In this document: positions 54,389-63,682 of the stretch, piece after piece | Numbering within the stretch: the stretch's first letter is position 1 | How the letters are laid out: every line of letters begins with the position of its first letter | Source: Halorientalis persicus | Lineage (GTDB): Archaea; Halobacteriota; Halobacteria; Halobacteriales; Haloarculaceae | Direction of reading: 5' to 3' | NCBI RefSeq assembly: GCF_900110215.1 | Contig: NZ_FOCX01000001.1 | Coordinates: forward strand, 310,148-374,147 | Length of the DNA stretch: 64,000 nt | Made by a program: the position numbers and the translations under genes | The notes under the pieces: model-generated | Seen by the model: the letters and a program-made list of their open reading frames with translations, nothing else | What the model was told of the DNA's origin: nothing | Database searches by the model: none

Positions 54389-55752
54389 GCGACGCAGACT
54401 CCCCCCACGACCCAGGCGTACCGGACGACGAGATTCCCGACGACGAGTTCGAGCCCGTCGACGTGTTCCCCGAGTCGGAGCTGGACCTGCGGTCCGGAGC
54501 CGACGACTGTTACAAGTGCTCGACCTGCGATACGAACTGTCCCGTCGCCGAGGTCGACGACGAGTTCCCCGGCCCGAAGTTCCAGGGACCCGAGCAGTGG
54601 CGGCTCAAGCGGAAGGACGACGCCGACATCGACCCGTCGATCATGGACTGCTCGAACTGTATGCGCTGTGACGACGCCTGTCCGTCCGACGTGCCCCTCA
54701 GCCAGATGCACAACGAGGCCCGCGCCGAGTACGTCGACGGGCAGATGAGCAAACTCTCCGTCGAGTACTGGCGCAACCGGGTCCTCGCCAACTACCGGAA
54801 AGGGGCGTGGCTCGGGAGCAAGTTCCCGCGCCTGACCAACGCCCTCGCGAACAACGGGCCGCTCCGCAAACTCGGCGAGAAACTGTTCGGGCTGACCGCC
54901 GAGCGGGAGTTCCCCGCCTTCGCCACGCAGACGTTCAGGGAGTGGTGGGCGGAGCGAGGTGGCGCAGCCACCTCGAAGGAGCGAGCGCGGGAGGCGCGAG
55001 CCAAGCGAGGTGGTGCACAGGTTCAAAGCGAGGACAAACGCGTCGCCTACTTCCACGGTTGTTACGCCAACTACAACACCCCCGAGGTCGCGAAGGCCAT
55101 GGTCAGGACCTTCGAACACTTCGGCTACGAGATCGTCGTCCCCGAGCAGGGGTGTTCGGGCACCCCCATGTTCGCCAACGGGATGCTCGACGACGCCCGC
55201 CGGGACGCAGAGACCAACATCTCGTCGTTCGCCGACCTGATCGATCAAGGGTACGACGTGATCTGTTCCTGTACCTCCTGTTCTATGGCGCTCCGCCAGG
55301 AGTACCCCGAGCTGTTTACCTTCGAGGGTACCGACGACGTGGCCGCCCACACCTACGAGGCACTGGAGTATCTGCGTATCCACGAGGACCTCCGGGGGGC
55401 GCTCGACGAGGCCGAGGGGGAGGACGAGGAACTGGCGTACCACGCGCCGTGTCACGCGCGCAACCAGGGGCTGGACCGGCAGGCTGTCGAGTTGTTCCGG
55501 GACCTGGACGGCGTCGCGGTCGAGGACGTGGGCGACTCCTGTTCGGGTATCTCGGGGACCTACGGCTGGAAGGCCGAGAAGTACGAGAAGTCCATGGCCA
55601 TCGGCGAGGAGATGTTCGAGGAGATGGGCGAAGCCGACGGACAGACTGGTATGACGGAGTGTCCGACCTGCGCGATGCAGATGGAACACGGCACGGGGTA
55701 CGAAATTCGCCATCCCCTGGAACTGCTGGAAGACGCGCTGGTGGCGGAGTGA
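54385..55752 (+). CDS. glpC: Glycerol-3-phosphate dehydrogenase, iron-sulfur subunit C
   Basis: Membrane-associated Fe-S subunit that passes electrons to quinone. The 455 residues have two [4Fe-4S] clusters in the N-terminal part (CYKCSTCDTNCPVAE; CSNCMRCDDACPSD) and two CCG domains (CSCTSC.., DSCSGISGTYG, ECPTCAMQ). GTG start overlapping glpB stop. Residues about 188-215 are an Arg/Gly-rich in-frame insertion (GGAATSKERAREARAKRGGA) that differs in charge from the rest of the acidic protein and is encoded around a DNA palindrome. It separates the N-terminal Fe-S domain from the first CCG domain. Confidence 0.93.
   Translation: MSDADSPHDPGVPDDEIPDDEFEPVDVFPESELDLRSGADDCYKCSTCDTNCPVAEVDDEFPGPKFQGPEQWRLKRKDDADIDPSIMDCSNCMRCDDACPSDVPLSQMHNEARAEYVDGQMSKLSVEYWRNRVLANYRKGAWLGSKFPRLTNALANNGPLRKLGEKLFGLTAEREFPAFATQTFREWWAERGGAATSKERAREARAKRGGAQVQSEDKRVAYFHGCYANYNTPEVAKAMVRTFEHFGYEIVVPEQGCSGTPMFANGMLDDARRDAETNISSFADLIDQGYDVICSCTSCSMALRQEYPELFTFEGTDDVAAHTYEALEYLRIHEDLRGALDEAEGEDEELAYHAPCHARNQGLDRQAVELFRDLDGVAVEDVGDSCSGISGTYGWKAEKYEKSMAIGEEMFEEMGEADGQTGMTECPTCAMQMEHGTGYEIRHPLELLEDALVAE
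54956..54974. repeat. GNA-triloop palindrome inside glpC
   Basis: Perfect 8-bp stem GAGGTGGC (54956-54963) and GCCACCTC (54967-54974) around a GCA loop. A second AGCGAGGTGG occurs about 40 bases later (54994-55003), so the insertion contains a short direct repeat as well. Confidence 0.7.
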
Positions 55753-55802
55753 GGGAGCGTCGGCGGGCCTGGCCAGGAGTTCTGCTGCCGAAACGCGGGC
55801 GA

Positions 55803-55810
55803 GATTTATG
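55803..55810 (+). promoter_or_regulatory. TATA-like box for the MuF-like gene
   Basis: GATTTATG lies 26-33 bases before the ATG at 55836, the spacing of a leaderless transcript. Confidence 0.45.
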
Positions 55811-55835
55811 TCGGGAGCGGTCGGTAGACGGTCAC

Positions 55836-56405
55836 ATGGGTTTGCATAGCTGGGTCACCGGGTTGCTCGGCGACGAGGGGGACGCGGCCGGGGAGGCCGA
55901 GAACGCCGACGACGCACAGATCGAACTCGTCGTCGACGTGGAGCGTCGCGCCGGGGCGATCCTCGAACACTACGGCCTCGCGGGCGAGGACGCCCGTCAG
56001 GTCGCGGAGATTCTGGCCGCGGAGCTGGCCCGCGAAGAGGGGTACGCCCGGTCGATGATCGCCGACCGGGTCGCCCGGGAACTCGACATGGACGAGGATC
56101 GCGCGCGGACCATCGTGGACACGGAGGTCGCGTCGATCCGGAACCTGGCCCGGGTCCGGAAGTTCACCGAACAGGCCGGGGAGGAAGTCCGGTTCCGCTG
56201 GGTCGACTCGGTCGGGCAGGACGACTCCCCGGTCTGTGCGGCCGTTCGGGCCGAGATCGACGAACGCGGCCCAGTCAGTCTCGGCGAGTTGCGGTCGATC
56301 ATCCGCGAGGCCGCCGACGAGCATCCGTCGGGAACGCCCGATCGAGCCGACGATCTCGTCCCCCACGAGCAGTGTCGCCACACCGTCGTTCGACACGTGG
56401 AGTGA
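55836..56405 (+). CDS. MuF-like (phage minor head protein-type) small protein
   Basis: A 189-residue protein. The N-terminal part (about 25-115) is helical and charged. The C-terminal 75 residues have VRFRWVDSVGQDDSPVCAAV, RGPVSLGELRSIIREAADEH and PHEQCRHTVVRHVE, the Cys and HxxCR pattern seen in Mu gpF/SPP1 gp7-type head proteins. No other phage genes are around it. It has its own promoter. Proposed from motif pattern; a domesticated or divergent use is possible. Confidence 0.55.
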   Translation: MGLHSWVTGLLGDEGDAAGEAENADDAQIELVVDVERRAGAILEHYGLAGEDARQVAEILAAELAREEGYARSMIADRVARELDMDEDRARTIVDTEVASIRNLARVRKFTEQAGEEVRFRWVDSVGQDDSPVCAAVRAEIDERGPVSLGELRSIIREAADEHPSGTPDRADDLVPHEQCRHTVVRHVE

Positions 56406-56406
56406 G

Positions 56407-58227
56407 TCAGGGGAGCGGGTCGTCTTCGAGGGCAGGGCCGTCGGCGACGAGCCCCGTGATCTCGAAGCGAGCGCCGCCCGTCGCACTTTCGGTCACGTCG
56501 ATCTCCCAGCCGTGGGCGTCGGCGACCGTACTGACGATGGACAGGCCGAGCCCGGTTCCCTCTTCGCTCGTGGTGAACCCCTGCTCCAGTACGGCATCGC
56601 GCTGGTCTTCGGGGATGCCGGGGCCATCGTCTTCCACGTAGAAGCCCCACAGTGAGTCCGGCGATCGCTCGTCCCCGTCTGGCCCATCCGCGATCGTCCC
56701 GACGGTCACGGCCACGTCGTCGCCACCGTGTTCGACACAGTTGCGAAACAGGTTCTCGAACAGGCGCAGGAGCCGGTTGCGGTCGGCCTCGAACTCGGCG
56801 TCGGCTCGGCAACCCAGGGACGCTTCGGCGGTGTCGACGGTCGCCCAGGCCTCCGCGGCGACCGCGCACAGCGAGACCGACTCGGTCTCGTCGACGGTCT
56901 GGCCCTGCCGGGCTAGCGTCAGCACGTCCTCGATGATCGTCTCCATCCGCTCGTGGGCGTTCTCCGCGCGGTCGAGGTACTCGAACTGCTCGTTGCGCCT
57001 GGCCAGTTCGATGGCACCGTCGGCGACGTTCAGCGGGTTCCGGAGGTCGTGGGAGACGATCCCGGCGAAGTCCTCGAGCTGATCGTTCTGGCGTCTGAGT
57101 TCCGCCGTCCGCTCTTCGAGGGTCTGTTTGCGGCGCTCGCGCTCGGTCACGTCGTGGATCAACGAGACGCGGCCGGTCGCGCCCTCACCGTCGAGTTCGG
57201 TTATCAACACGTCGAAACAGCGTTTCTCGCCGTCCGGCGTCCGGACCCAGACGCCGGAGAAGTTCCCGGCGACGCCCGGATCGAGGAGTCGCGTGTCGTC
57301 CTCGTCGAGGAAGATCCTCGGCGGGAGGACTTCCTTGAGTGGGCGACCGACGACGCGGGCGTCGGGCTCACCGAGGATCTTCCGGCCCATCGGGTTGATA
57401 TCGACGACGCGGTTGCGGTGGTCGGTCACGATCATTCCCCCACCCATCTCCTCGATCATGGCGGTCCGGGCGACCGGCGCGAGGCTCTTGGACCGGGAGC
57501 CGAACAGTTCGAGGATCGGTTTGAGTGGGAGGAACCCGTAGGATCGGTAGCCGACGAACACGAGCAAGGAGAGCGAACCGAACACGAGATTCGCCAGCGG
57601 GGCGAGCGTGTGATTCGGGGTGGGGCTCAGTCCGACCGTACTCAGCAGGTGACAGGCCGTCAGCAGGAGGCTGTAGGCAAGAAAGAAGAACGTCCGCTTC
57701 CGGTAGACGTTCCGCGAGCCGACGAACTTCCCGAACAGCAGGTAGTCGCCGACGAACAGTAGCGTGTAGGTGTACGCGACGACGCCCCAGAACACCGGCC
57801 CGTACTCGACTGCCAGCGTCGGCCGACCACCGACCGTGACCAGCGTCGGCTCGATCCAGGTCAGTTCGCCCGTGTTCGTCACGCCGAGAGCGAGCGCAAG
57901 GGCTGGGACGATCCCCAGCGCGGCGACCAGACCTGGTGACACGTCGGTGGAACGCCCGGTGTACCGCCGGGCGAAGAGAAACAGCGCCGGCCCGATCATC
58001 GCGGTCGCAAACAGCGTGAGCGCGTAGCCCCCCGTCTTCCACACGAGGGCAGTGCCACCCACGACCAGCGCCTGCCCGAACGCCCACAGCGCCAGACTGA
58101 TCTCGACGAACATCAGCGGCGTCGTTCCCGACTTCGGGCGTTCGTTCCAGAGAAACGCCGCGACCGCCGTCGAGAGCACACCGGAGAGAACGAGCAACCC
58201 TGTGAGCACAGGGATGCCGAATAGCAT
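56407..58227 (-). CDS. Sensor histidine kinase with N-terminal 7-TM sensor
   Basis: A 606-residue protein. Seven hydrophobic segments (about 3-225) match the histidine-kinase 7TM sensor layout. A PAS domain (about 260-350) is next, then a coiled coil and HisKA with phospho-acceptor His near 392 in [17 protein letters not shown]. The ATPase has N box [12 protein letters not shown]1 [11 protein letters not shown] and G2 [15 protein letters not shown]. The C-terminus is acidic. No response regulator is adjacent; it may act on the HalX regulators. Confidence 0.92.
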   Translation of the reverse strand: MLFGIPVLTGLLVLSGVLSTAVAAFLWNERPKSGTTPLMFVEISLALWAFGQALVVGGTALVWKTGGYALTLFATAMIGPALFLFARRYTGRSTDVSPGLVAALGIVPALALALGVTNTGELTWIEPTLVTVGGRPTLAVEYGPVFWGVVAYTYTLLFVGDYLLFGKFVGSRNVYRKRTFFFLAYSLLLTACHLLSTVGLSPTPNHTLAPLANLVFGSLSLLVFVGYRSYGFLPLKPILELFGSRSKSLAPVARTAMIEEMGGGMIVTDHRNRVVDINPMGRKILGEPDARVVGRPLKEVLPPRIFLDEDDTRLLDPGVAGNFSGVWVRTPDGEKRCFDVLITELDGEGATGRVSLIHDVTERERRKQTLEERTAELRRQNDQLEDFAGIVSHDLRNPLNVADGAIELARRNEQFEYLDRAENAHERMETIIEDVLTLARQGQTVDETESVSLCAVAAEAWATVDTAEASLGCRADAEFEADRNRLLRLFENLFRNCVEHGGDDVAVTVGTIADGPDGDERSPDSLWGFYVEDDGPGIPEDQRDAVLEQGFTTSEEGTGLGLSIVSTVADAHGWEIDVTESATGGARFEITGLVADGPALEDDPLP

Positions 58228-58367
58228 ACTTCCATCTCGTCGTACCTGGAGTTAAGTGTACGCACGGGGGTATCAGTGCTGATAACAGCACGGGCGGTGG
58301 TCCCGACGCGGCGATCTGTCGACGGCCCGACCCACACGCCTTTTCACGTGCGGACCGAACCGGAGGT

Positions 58368-59450
58368 ATGGATCTCGCCACCGTTCTCGACGGGTTCACC
58401 GCGCGGGACTGGCAGGGCGCGGCCGACGACGCCGGCCCGCTCCGCGTCGCCGTGGTGGGACTCGGCTGGTGGACTCGCGACGAGGCGATCCCGGCCATCG
58501 CCGACTCGCGACTGTGTGCGACGACCGTCGCCGTCAGTCGGTCCCGAGAGAAAGCCCGCGAAGTCGCGGCCGAATTCGAGGGGATCGAACACGGCCTCTC
58601 GGGGGAGGACTTTCACGACGGCGCGGCGACCGACGCCTACGACGCCGTCTACGTCGCCACGCCCAACGCCACCCACCTCGAATACGTCGAGTCGGCGGCC
58701 GACTTCGGCAAGGCCGTGCTCTGTGAGAAACCGATGGAAGCCAGCGTCGAGCGGGCCGAGCGGATGGTCGCGGCCGCCGACGAGGCCGGGATCACCCTGA
58801 TGATCGCCTACCGGATGCACACCGAACCCGCCGTGCGCCGGGTCCGGGACCTCCTCCGGGCGGGACTGCTCGGCGACCCCGTCGCCGTCCACGGGCATAT
58901 GTCCCAGCCCCTCATGGAGATGATCCCGAACCCCGACCAGTGGCGGCTGGACCCAGAACTGGCCGGCCCCGGGGCGTCAGTCACCGACATCGGGCTCTAC
59001 CCGCTCAACACCGCCCGCTTCCTGCTGGAATCCGATCCCGTGGCCGTCCAGGCGTCGATGGACGCCTCGGGCGAGGCCTTCGCCGACGTGCCCGACGAAC
59101 GGGCCGCGTTCACCCTCGAATTTCCGGACGGCGTGTTCGCGACCTGTACGGCCAGCCAGCACGCGGCGCAGTCGAGTCATATCGAAGTGATCGGGACCGA
59201 GGGCCGGGCCCGGATCGACCCCGCGTTCTTCGCGAACGAGCCCCGGCAGGTGACCGTCACGAGGGAGGGGACGACCCTCGACGTGGACTTCGAGCAGGTC
59301 GACGAAATGCGCGAGGAGTTCGACTACTTCGCCGACCGCGTGCTCACCGGTCGGGACCCCGAGGGCGACGGCGACCACGGGCTGACCGATATGCGCATCA
59401 TCGAAGCCATCTACGAGGCCGGCGAACAGGGCGAACGAGTCGAGCTGTAG
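58368..59450 (+). CDS. gfo6: Aldose 1-dehydrogenase, Gfo/Idh/MocA family (D-xylose dehydrogenase type)
   Basis: NADP-dependent oxidation of an aldose (D-xylose in the haloarchaeal homologues) to the lactone. The 360 residues have [18 protein letters not shown] (Rossmann), [25 protein letters not shown] (the EKP catalytic Lys), and [17 protein letters not shown]. Its stop abuts the stop of the sugar-acid dehydratase. Xylose versus another aldose is inferred from family. Confidence 0.88.
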   Translation: MDLATVLDGFTARDWQGAADDAGPLRVAVVGLGWWTRDEAIPAIADSRLCATTVAVSRSREKAREVAAEFEGIEHGLSGEDFHDGAATDAYDAVYVATPNATHLEYVESAADFGKAVLCEKPMEASVERAERMVAAADEAGITLMIAYRMHTEPAVRRVRDLLRAGLLGDPVAVHGHMSQPLMEMIPNPDQWRLDPELAGPGASVTDIGLYPLNTARFLLESDPVAVQASMDASGEAFADVPDERAAFTLEFPDGVFATCTASQHAAQSSHIEVIGTEGRARIDPAFFANEPRQVTVTREGTTLDVDFEQVDEMREEFDYFADRVLTGRDPEGDGDHGLTDMRIIEAIYEAGEQGERVEL

Positions 59451-60689
59451 TCAGGCCGCATCGAACAGTTCCTCACCGTCGACCATGTGCTCGGCCACGG
59501 CGTCCATGTCGAGGGTAACACCCAGTCCCGGCTTTTCAGGCACCTCGATCTCGCCGTTCTCGATGACCGATTCCTCGACCAGGTCGCCCCACCAGCCGAG
59601 TTCGTAGGAGTGGAACTCGACGGCCAGGGCGTTCGGGATGGCGGTGCCCACGTGGGCAGCGGCGACGGTCGCCACGGGCGAGGCGACGTTGTGCATCGCC
59701 ACGGGGACGTAGTGCTGGTTGGCCACGTCGGCTATCTTCCGGGTCTCGCGCATCCCGCCGACCTTCGGCAGGTCCGGGGCCACGATGTCGACGGCCCCGC
59801 GTTCGATCAGCCGCCGGAGTTCGGTCACGCGATACCGGTTCTCCCCGACCGCGATCGGCGTCGTCGTCGAGCGTGTCACGCGCTCCTGTACGTCGAGGTT
59901 CTCGGGCGGCACGGGATCTTCGAGCCACCACACGTCGAACTCGGCGATGGCCTCGGCCAGTCGCTCGGCGGAGTTGCCCGAGAACGTCCAGTGGCAGTCG
60001 AAGGCCACGTCCGCCCGGTCGCGGACGCGCTCGGTCACCTGCTCGACGATCTCGGCCTTGTGTCGGATCTCGCCAGGCCGGAGGTGGCGGTTGGCGCGGT
60101 CCTTCTCGAGGCCGCTCGGTACGTCCAGATCGAACTTCAGCGCGTCGTAGCCCAACTCCTCGACGACGCGTTCGGCCTCGTCGGCGCAGGCTTCGGGGTC
60201 GGCTTCTGCCTCGGTGTGACAGTCACAGTAGACCCGCACCGAATCGCGGTACTTCCCGCCCAGGAGCTGGTAGGCGGGCAGGTCGAGGATCTTGCCCGCC
60301 AGATCGTGGAGCGCGACCTCGATCCCAGCGATGGCAGTGACGGTGACCCCCTCGACCGAGCCCTCGCCGGAGGTCTTCTGGAGCAGGTGTTCGTAGAGCC
60401 GGTCGATGTCGAGGGGGTTCTCGCCGACGAGGAAGGGTTTCATCCGTGCGATCAACTCGGGGACGCCCGCGCCCCAGTAGGCCTCGCCGGTGCCGACGAT
60501 CCCCGCGTCGGTGTACACCCGGACCAGCGTCCACGGGAAGTTGCCGTCGACCATCGTGGTCTGGACGTCCGTGATCGCCACGTCGCGGCCGCCGCCGCGT
60601 TTCGCCCGGACGCCCATCGACTCGGCCGAGAGGTCCCGCATCGTGTACTCGGCGTTGGGATCGCGAAGCGTCTCGTAGTCGATGCCCAT
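59451..60689 (-). CDS. Sugar-acid dehydratase, enolase superfamily (xylonate or gluconate)
   Basis: Removes water from an aldonic acid to give the 2-keto-3-deoxy acid. The 412 residues have the enolase-superfamily metal ligands D231 (VAFDCHW), E257 (WWLEDPVPP) and E283 (VGENRYR), the catalytic KxD in DALKFDLD (about 183-190), and H333 (VAMHNVAS). Both D-gluconate dehydratase (GnaD/Gad) and D-xylonate dehydratase in haloarchaea have this form. The adjacent xylose-dehydrogenase-type gene favours xylonate; the nearby KDG aldolase gene favours gluconate. Confidence 0.88.
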   Translation of the reverse strand: MGIDYETLRDPNAEYTMRDLSAESMGVRAKRGGGRDVAITDVQTTMVDGNFPWTLVRVYTDAGIVGTGEAYWGAGVPELIARMKPFLVGENPLDIDRLYEHLLQKTSGEGSVEGVTVTAIAGIEVALHDLAGKILDLPAYQLLGGKYRDSVRVYCDCHTEAEADPEACADEAERVVEELGYDALKFDLDVPSGLEKDRANRHLRPGEIRHKAEIVEQVTERVRDRADVAFDCHWTFSGNSAERLAEAIAEFDVWWLEDPVPPENLDVQERVTRSTTTPIAVGENRYRVTELRRLIERGAVDIVAPDLPKVGGMRETRKIADVANQHYVPVAMHNVASPVATVAAAHVGTAIPNALAVEFHSYELGWWGDLVEESVIENGEIEVPEKPGLGVTLDMDAVAEHMVDGEELFDAA

Positions 60690-60733
60690 GGCGTCCGTTC
60701 CACGCGCGTGACCTAAAACGCGGGGGCGTCGAA

Positions 60734-61024
60734 CTATTCGTCGTCGTCTTCGACGATGTCGTCGAGTTCCCGCCGGAGATCGTGGCGGTCGGAGTCGATG
60801 TCGGCGTTGAGCCGCTTGATGAAGACGAAAAAGAGCACGAGGAGTGCGAGGACGATCACCAGCACGGCGACGAACCCGCCGAGCAACTGGAGGGTCGGGT
60901 TCGACTGGACGCCGGCCGCGACCATGATAACGGTTCCCAGCAGCAACAGGACGACGACCGTCGGCGTGTCGATCAGCCGACCGAGCGACCGCAACATGGT
61001 TCCGACTGGCTCCGGCAACGGCAT
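60734..61024 (-). CDS. Small two-TM protein
   Basis: A 96-residue protein with two hydrophobic segments (about 20-40 and 46-70) and a charged C-terminal tail (RHDLRRELDDIVEDDDE). An internal ATG (MLRSLGR, 60997) is an alternative start. It lies between the dehydratase and aldolase genes on the same strand. Function unknown. Confidence 0.6.
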   Translation of the reverse strand: MPLPEPVGTMLRSLGRLIDTPTVVVLLLLGTVIMVAAGVQSNPTLQLLGGFVAVLVIVLALLVLFFVFIKRLNADIDSDRHDLRRELDDIVEDDDE

Positions 61025-61036
61025 CAAGGTTTGGCT

Positions 61037-61948
61037 CTACAGGAGGTCGAGATCGACGAGATCCGACGCCAGCGCCTCCCGATCGGCCTCGTCCATCCGG
61101 CGGAGCGGACGCCGGAGCGGCCCCACGTCGAACGCGAGGTCCCGCAGTGAGAGGGCAGTCTTGACGCCGGCCATGTACGGTCCGCGTTTCATCGCGTCCC
61201 GAACCTCGTAGACGCGGCTCTGGCGGTCGCGAGCGCGGGCCTCGTCCCCGTCGGCGTAGGCCGAGTAGAGGTCGACCACCAGTTCGGGGAAGACGTTGGC
61301 GACGGCGCTCACCAGCCCGGTACAGCCGACTTCGAGGCCGGGAAACAGGAGCGAGTCAGAGCCCGCCAGGAAGCTCAATTCGGGGTGGCGGTCGATCGCC
61401 TGTGCGAGCCAGGGCACGTCCTTGCTCGAATCTTTCAGGCCCGCGATCCCATCGATTGCGGCAATCTCGTCGAGCGCGGAGAGTGTGAGTTCGTTCCCCG
61501 TCCGGGAGGGGATGTGGTAGACGTACACCGGCACGTCGACGGCCGCCGCGACCCGACGGTAGTGGTCGAGGGCTGCCGCGTCGTCCAGCGGATAGTAGTA
61601 CGGCGTGACGACGATGACGCCGTCCGCGCCCGCGTCGGCCGCGTGTTCGGCGTTGGCGACCGTCCGGCGCGTACTCGGCGCGCCGACGCCGGGGACCACG
61701 GGGACGGACGCGATCTCGTCGACGACGGTCTCGACGACGCGGCGGCGTTCCGCGGGCGTCAGAAGGGCGAACTCGCCGTTGGTTCCGAGTGGAAAGACGC
61801 CGTGACAGCCCGCCTCGACGACGAAGCGGGCGTGGGCCGCGGTCGCGTCGAGATCGACCGACTCGTCGGCGTCGAAGGCCGTGACGGTCGGTGGCACCAC
61901 ACCGTGCAGGGAGAGCGGATCGTCGCTCCCGGCGGTCGGATCTGCCAT
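61037..61948 (-). CDS. kdgA: KDG/KDPG aldolase-like, DapA/NAL superfamily
   Basis: Schiff-base aldolase of the dihydrodipicolinate-synthase superfamily, 303 residues. The Schiff-base Lys is K172 (IAGLKDSSKD), the Tyr is Y144 (VYVYHIPSRTG), and the carboxylate-binding loop is PLGTNGEFALL. In haloarchaea a member of this superfamily is the KDPG aldolase of the semi-phosphorylative Entner-Doudoroff path, which fits the neighbouring dehydratase and the KDG kinase elsewhere in the window. It starts at the ATG 61946-61948; 5 upstream codons are possible. Dihydrodipicolinate synthase is less likely here. Confidence 0.82.
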   Translation of the reverse strand: MADPTAGSDDPLSLHGVVPPTVTAFDADESVDLDATAAHARFVVEAGCHGVFPLGTNGEFALLTPAERRRVVETVVDEIASVPVVPGVGAPSTRRTVANAEHAADAGADGVIVVTPYYYPLDDAAALDHYRRVAAAVDVPVYVYHIPSRTGNELTLSALDEIAAIDGIAGLKDSSKDVPWLAQAIDRHPELSFLAGSDSLLFPGLEVGCTGLVSAVANVFPELVVDLYSAYADGDEARARDRQSRVYEVRDAMKRGPYMAGVKTALSLRDLAFDVGPLRRPLRRMDEADREALASDLVDLDLL

Positions 61949-62067
61949 CGTCTCCACCTCCACGCCCGGGCGTGTAAGCCCTTTCCCGGTCCGACCTAAT
62001 CACCGCTATTCTCTTTTTCGAGAGTGAGTTAACTTTTTGGCGCTGGAGCCAGTACTGGTGAGTAACC

Positions 62068-62364
62068 ATGTGCGACATCGATATCAGCCGTTCGCTCGCG
62101 GCGCGGGTTGGGGCCCAGGAGGCACACGTCGGCGTGCGTGAGGGTGATACGGTACGGGACGTGATCGACCGACTGGTGGACCTGTACGGCTCGCAGGTAG
62201 CCAGCGGGATGCTCGACGGGAATCGCCTGCGCTCGGACGTGATCGCGGTCCGCAATCCCGACACGGATCACGAATCGGTCACCGCAGACACGACCCTCCA
62301 GCCCGGCGACAGCCTGGAGTTCCACCTGACCTCCGAACACGAGAAAGTGAGCGGCTCGGCCTGA
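62068..62364 (+). CDS. MoaD/ThiS-like beta-grasp protein without terminal GG
   Basis: A 98-residue protein. The pattern VREGDTVRDVIDRLVDLYG, NGNRLRSDVIAVRNPDTD-like block and LQPGDSLEFHLTS resembles ubiquitin-like MoaD/ThiS/SAMP proteins. The C-terminus ends HEKVSGSA, so the GG needed for adenylation or conjugation is missing. It may be a non-conjugated relative. An AT-rich promoter run (62014-62036) precedes it. Confidence 0.65.
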   Translation: MCDIDISRSLAARVGAQEAHVGVREGDTVRDVIDRLVDLYGSQVASGMLDGNRLRSDVIAVRNPDTDHESVTADTTLQPGDSLEFHLTSEHEKVSGSA

Positions 62365-62377
62365 TTTCCCGAGGCTT

Positions 62378-63628
62378 CTACTCTACTCTCGCGAGTCGGT
62401 TCAGCGCGTAGACCGTCGCCAGCACGTCGGTCGCGTCGCCGGGATCGAAGACGAGTTCGTCGGTATTCATCACGTGTTCCAGTACGTCACGAGAGGCGTG
62501 TTCGGGCGCGGCCGCGAGCCCGTAGTCGTTCTCGGCGACCCACTCCATCACCCGGAGGTCGCTCTTGGAGTCGCCCATGACGACCGAGAAGGGGTCCTCG
62601 ATCCCCAGCACGTCGAAGGCGGCCTCGACGCCGGCGACCTTGTTGAGTTCGAGACTGCCGATCTCGGCCGCGTCGGCCTCGTAGTAGGCCACATCGATCC
62701 GGTCGAACACGGCGGCGACGGCCTCGGGCACGTCCCCGGGGTCGGTGTCGACCGTCGCCCCCGCACCTTCGAGTACCGTGCGGATTTCGGGGTCCTGAGC
62801 GGCGTAGTAGGCCCGTGCCCAGGCACCGGCGGCCTCGGCGTCGTCGACGGCGACTTCGCCCAGGACGGCGTCACCGAGCAGGTCGAGCATATAGATCAGC
62901 GCGTCGTCGATCACCTCGCGAGCGCGGGGACTCCCGGTCTCGAAATTGGGCTTGAGCGTGACGTTGAACTCGTTGCCCTGGAGGTGACAGCCCCGCCGGA
63001 GGTCCTCGGGCGCGTCCGAGAGGACCCGCGAGCGGACGGCGTCGAAGACCGCCTGGATCTCGGCGTCGAGGTCCTCGTAGAGCAGTTGCTTCGTGTCGCC
63101 GCCGTGGCCGGGCGTGAACACGCCGGTTCCGGCCTCGTAGACGATGCTCACGTCCCCGGAGTGGACGAGTTCGTTGCCCAGCCCCTGGATCAGGAAGCCC
63201 TTGACGTTCTCCAGAGTCTGGCCGGTACAGACTACGATGGGGACCCCGGCCTCGTGGAACTCGGTCAGGAGGTGCAGGGTGTCCCGGGGGATCTCGTTGT
63301 CGGTCCGCCCCGCCGACCGGAGGGTCTCGTCCACGTCCAGCACGAGGGCGTTGACCGCGCGGTCGTACTTGGCGAGCAGATCGAGTGCCGTGAAGGCCTG
63401 TTCACGGGTGGCGGTCGCGGCGATGTCGGCGAAGGTCTCGCCGGTCGCGGGGAAGGCCTCGCGGATCTCGTCTTTCCCGTCGGCGAGTTCCTCGCTGGCG
63501 TTTTGCCAGTGTTCCAGGGCCACCCGCGAGTCCACCGGCGGGAACAGGTCGACGAAGTCCTGGTAGGCGCGCAACTGCCCGGTGTCGAACTCGTCGAACA
63601 GCCGATACAGCTGATCGTAACGCTCCAT
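62378..63628 (-). CDS. HAD-superfamily phosphatase with helical N-terminal domain
   Basis: A 416-residue HAD protein. Residues 1-90 are helical (no recognised domain), then the HAD core begins with VLDVDET (D98, D100), GVPIVVCTGQTLENV, and motif IV VVMGDSKSDLRV near 360. A long cap lies between them. Similar to Cof-type/phosphoglycolate-phosphatase-like proteins of haloarchaea. Substrate unknown. Confidence 0.8.
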   Translation of the reverse strand: MERYDQLYRLFDEFDTGQLRAYQDFVDLFPPVDSRVALEHWQNASEELADGKDEIREAFPATGETFADIAATATREQAFTALDLLAKYDRAVNALVLDVDETLRSAGRTDNEIPRDTLHLLTEFHEAGVPIVVCTGQTLENVKGFLIQGLGNELVHSGDVSIVYEAGTGVFTPGHGGDTKQLLYEDLDAEIQAVFDAVRSRVLSDAPEDLRRGCHLQGNEFNVTLKPNFETGSPRAREVIDDALIYMLDLLGDAVLGEVAVDDAEAAGAWARAYYAAQDPEIRTVLEGAGATVDTDPGDVPEAVAAVFDRIDVAYYEADAAEIGSLELNKVAGVEAAFDVLGIEDPFSVVMGDSKSDLRVMEWVAENDYGLAAAPEHASRDVLEHVMNTDELVFDPGDATDVLATVYALNRLARVE

Positions 63629-63682
63629 GTGTCCCCTGGGCCGGCGACGGGCAAAAGGCTCGGGGGGTTGCGGGGGTAGTGT

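Noticed and set aside
54807..55835. N-terminal extension of the MuF-like frame through glpC
   Set aside because: It overlaps glpC in another frame and is basic and Arg-rich; the TATA-like box at 55803 supports the ATG at 55836.
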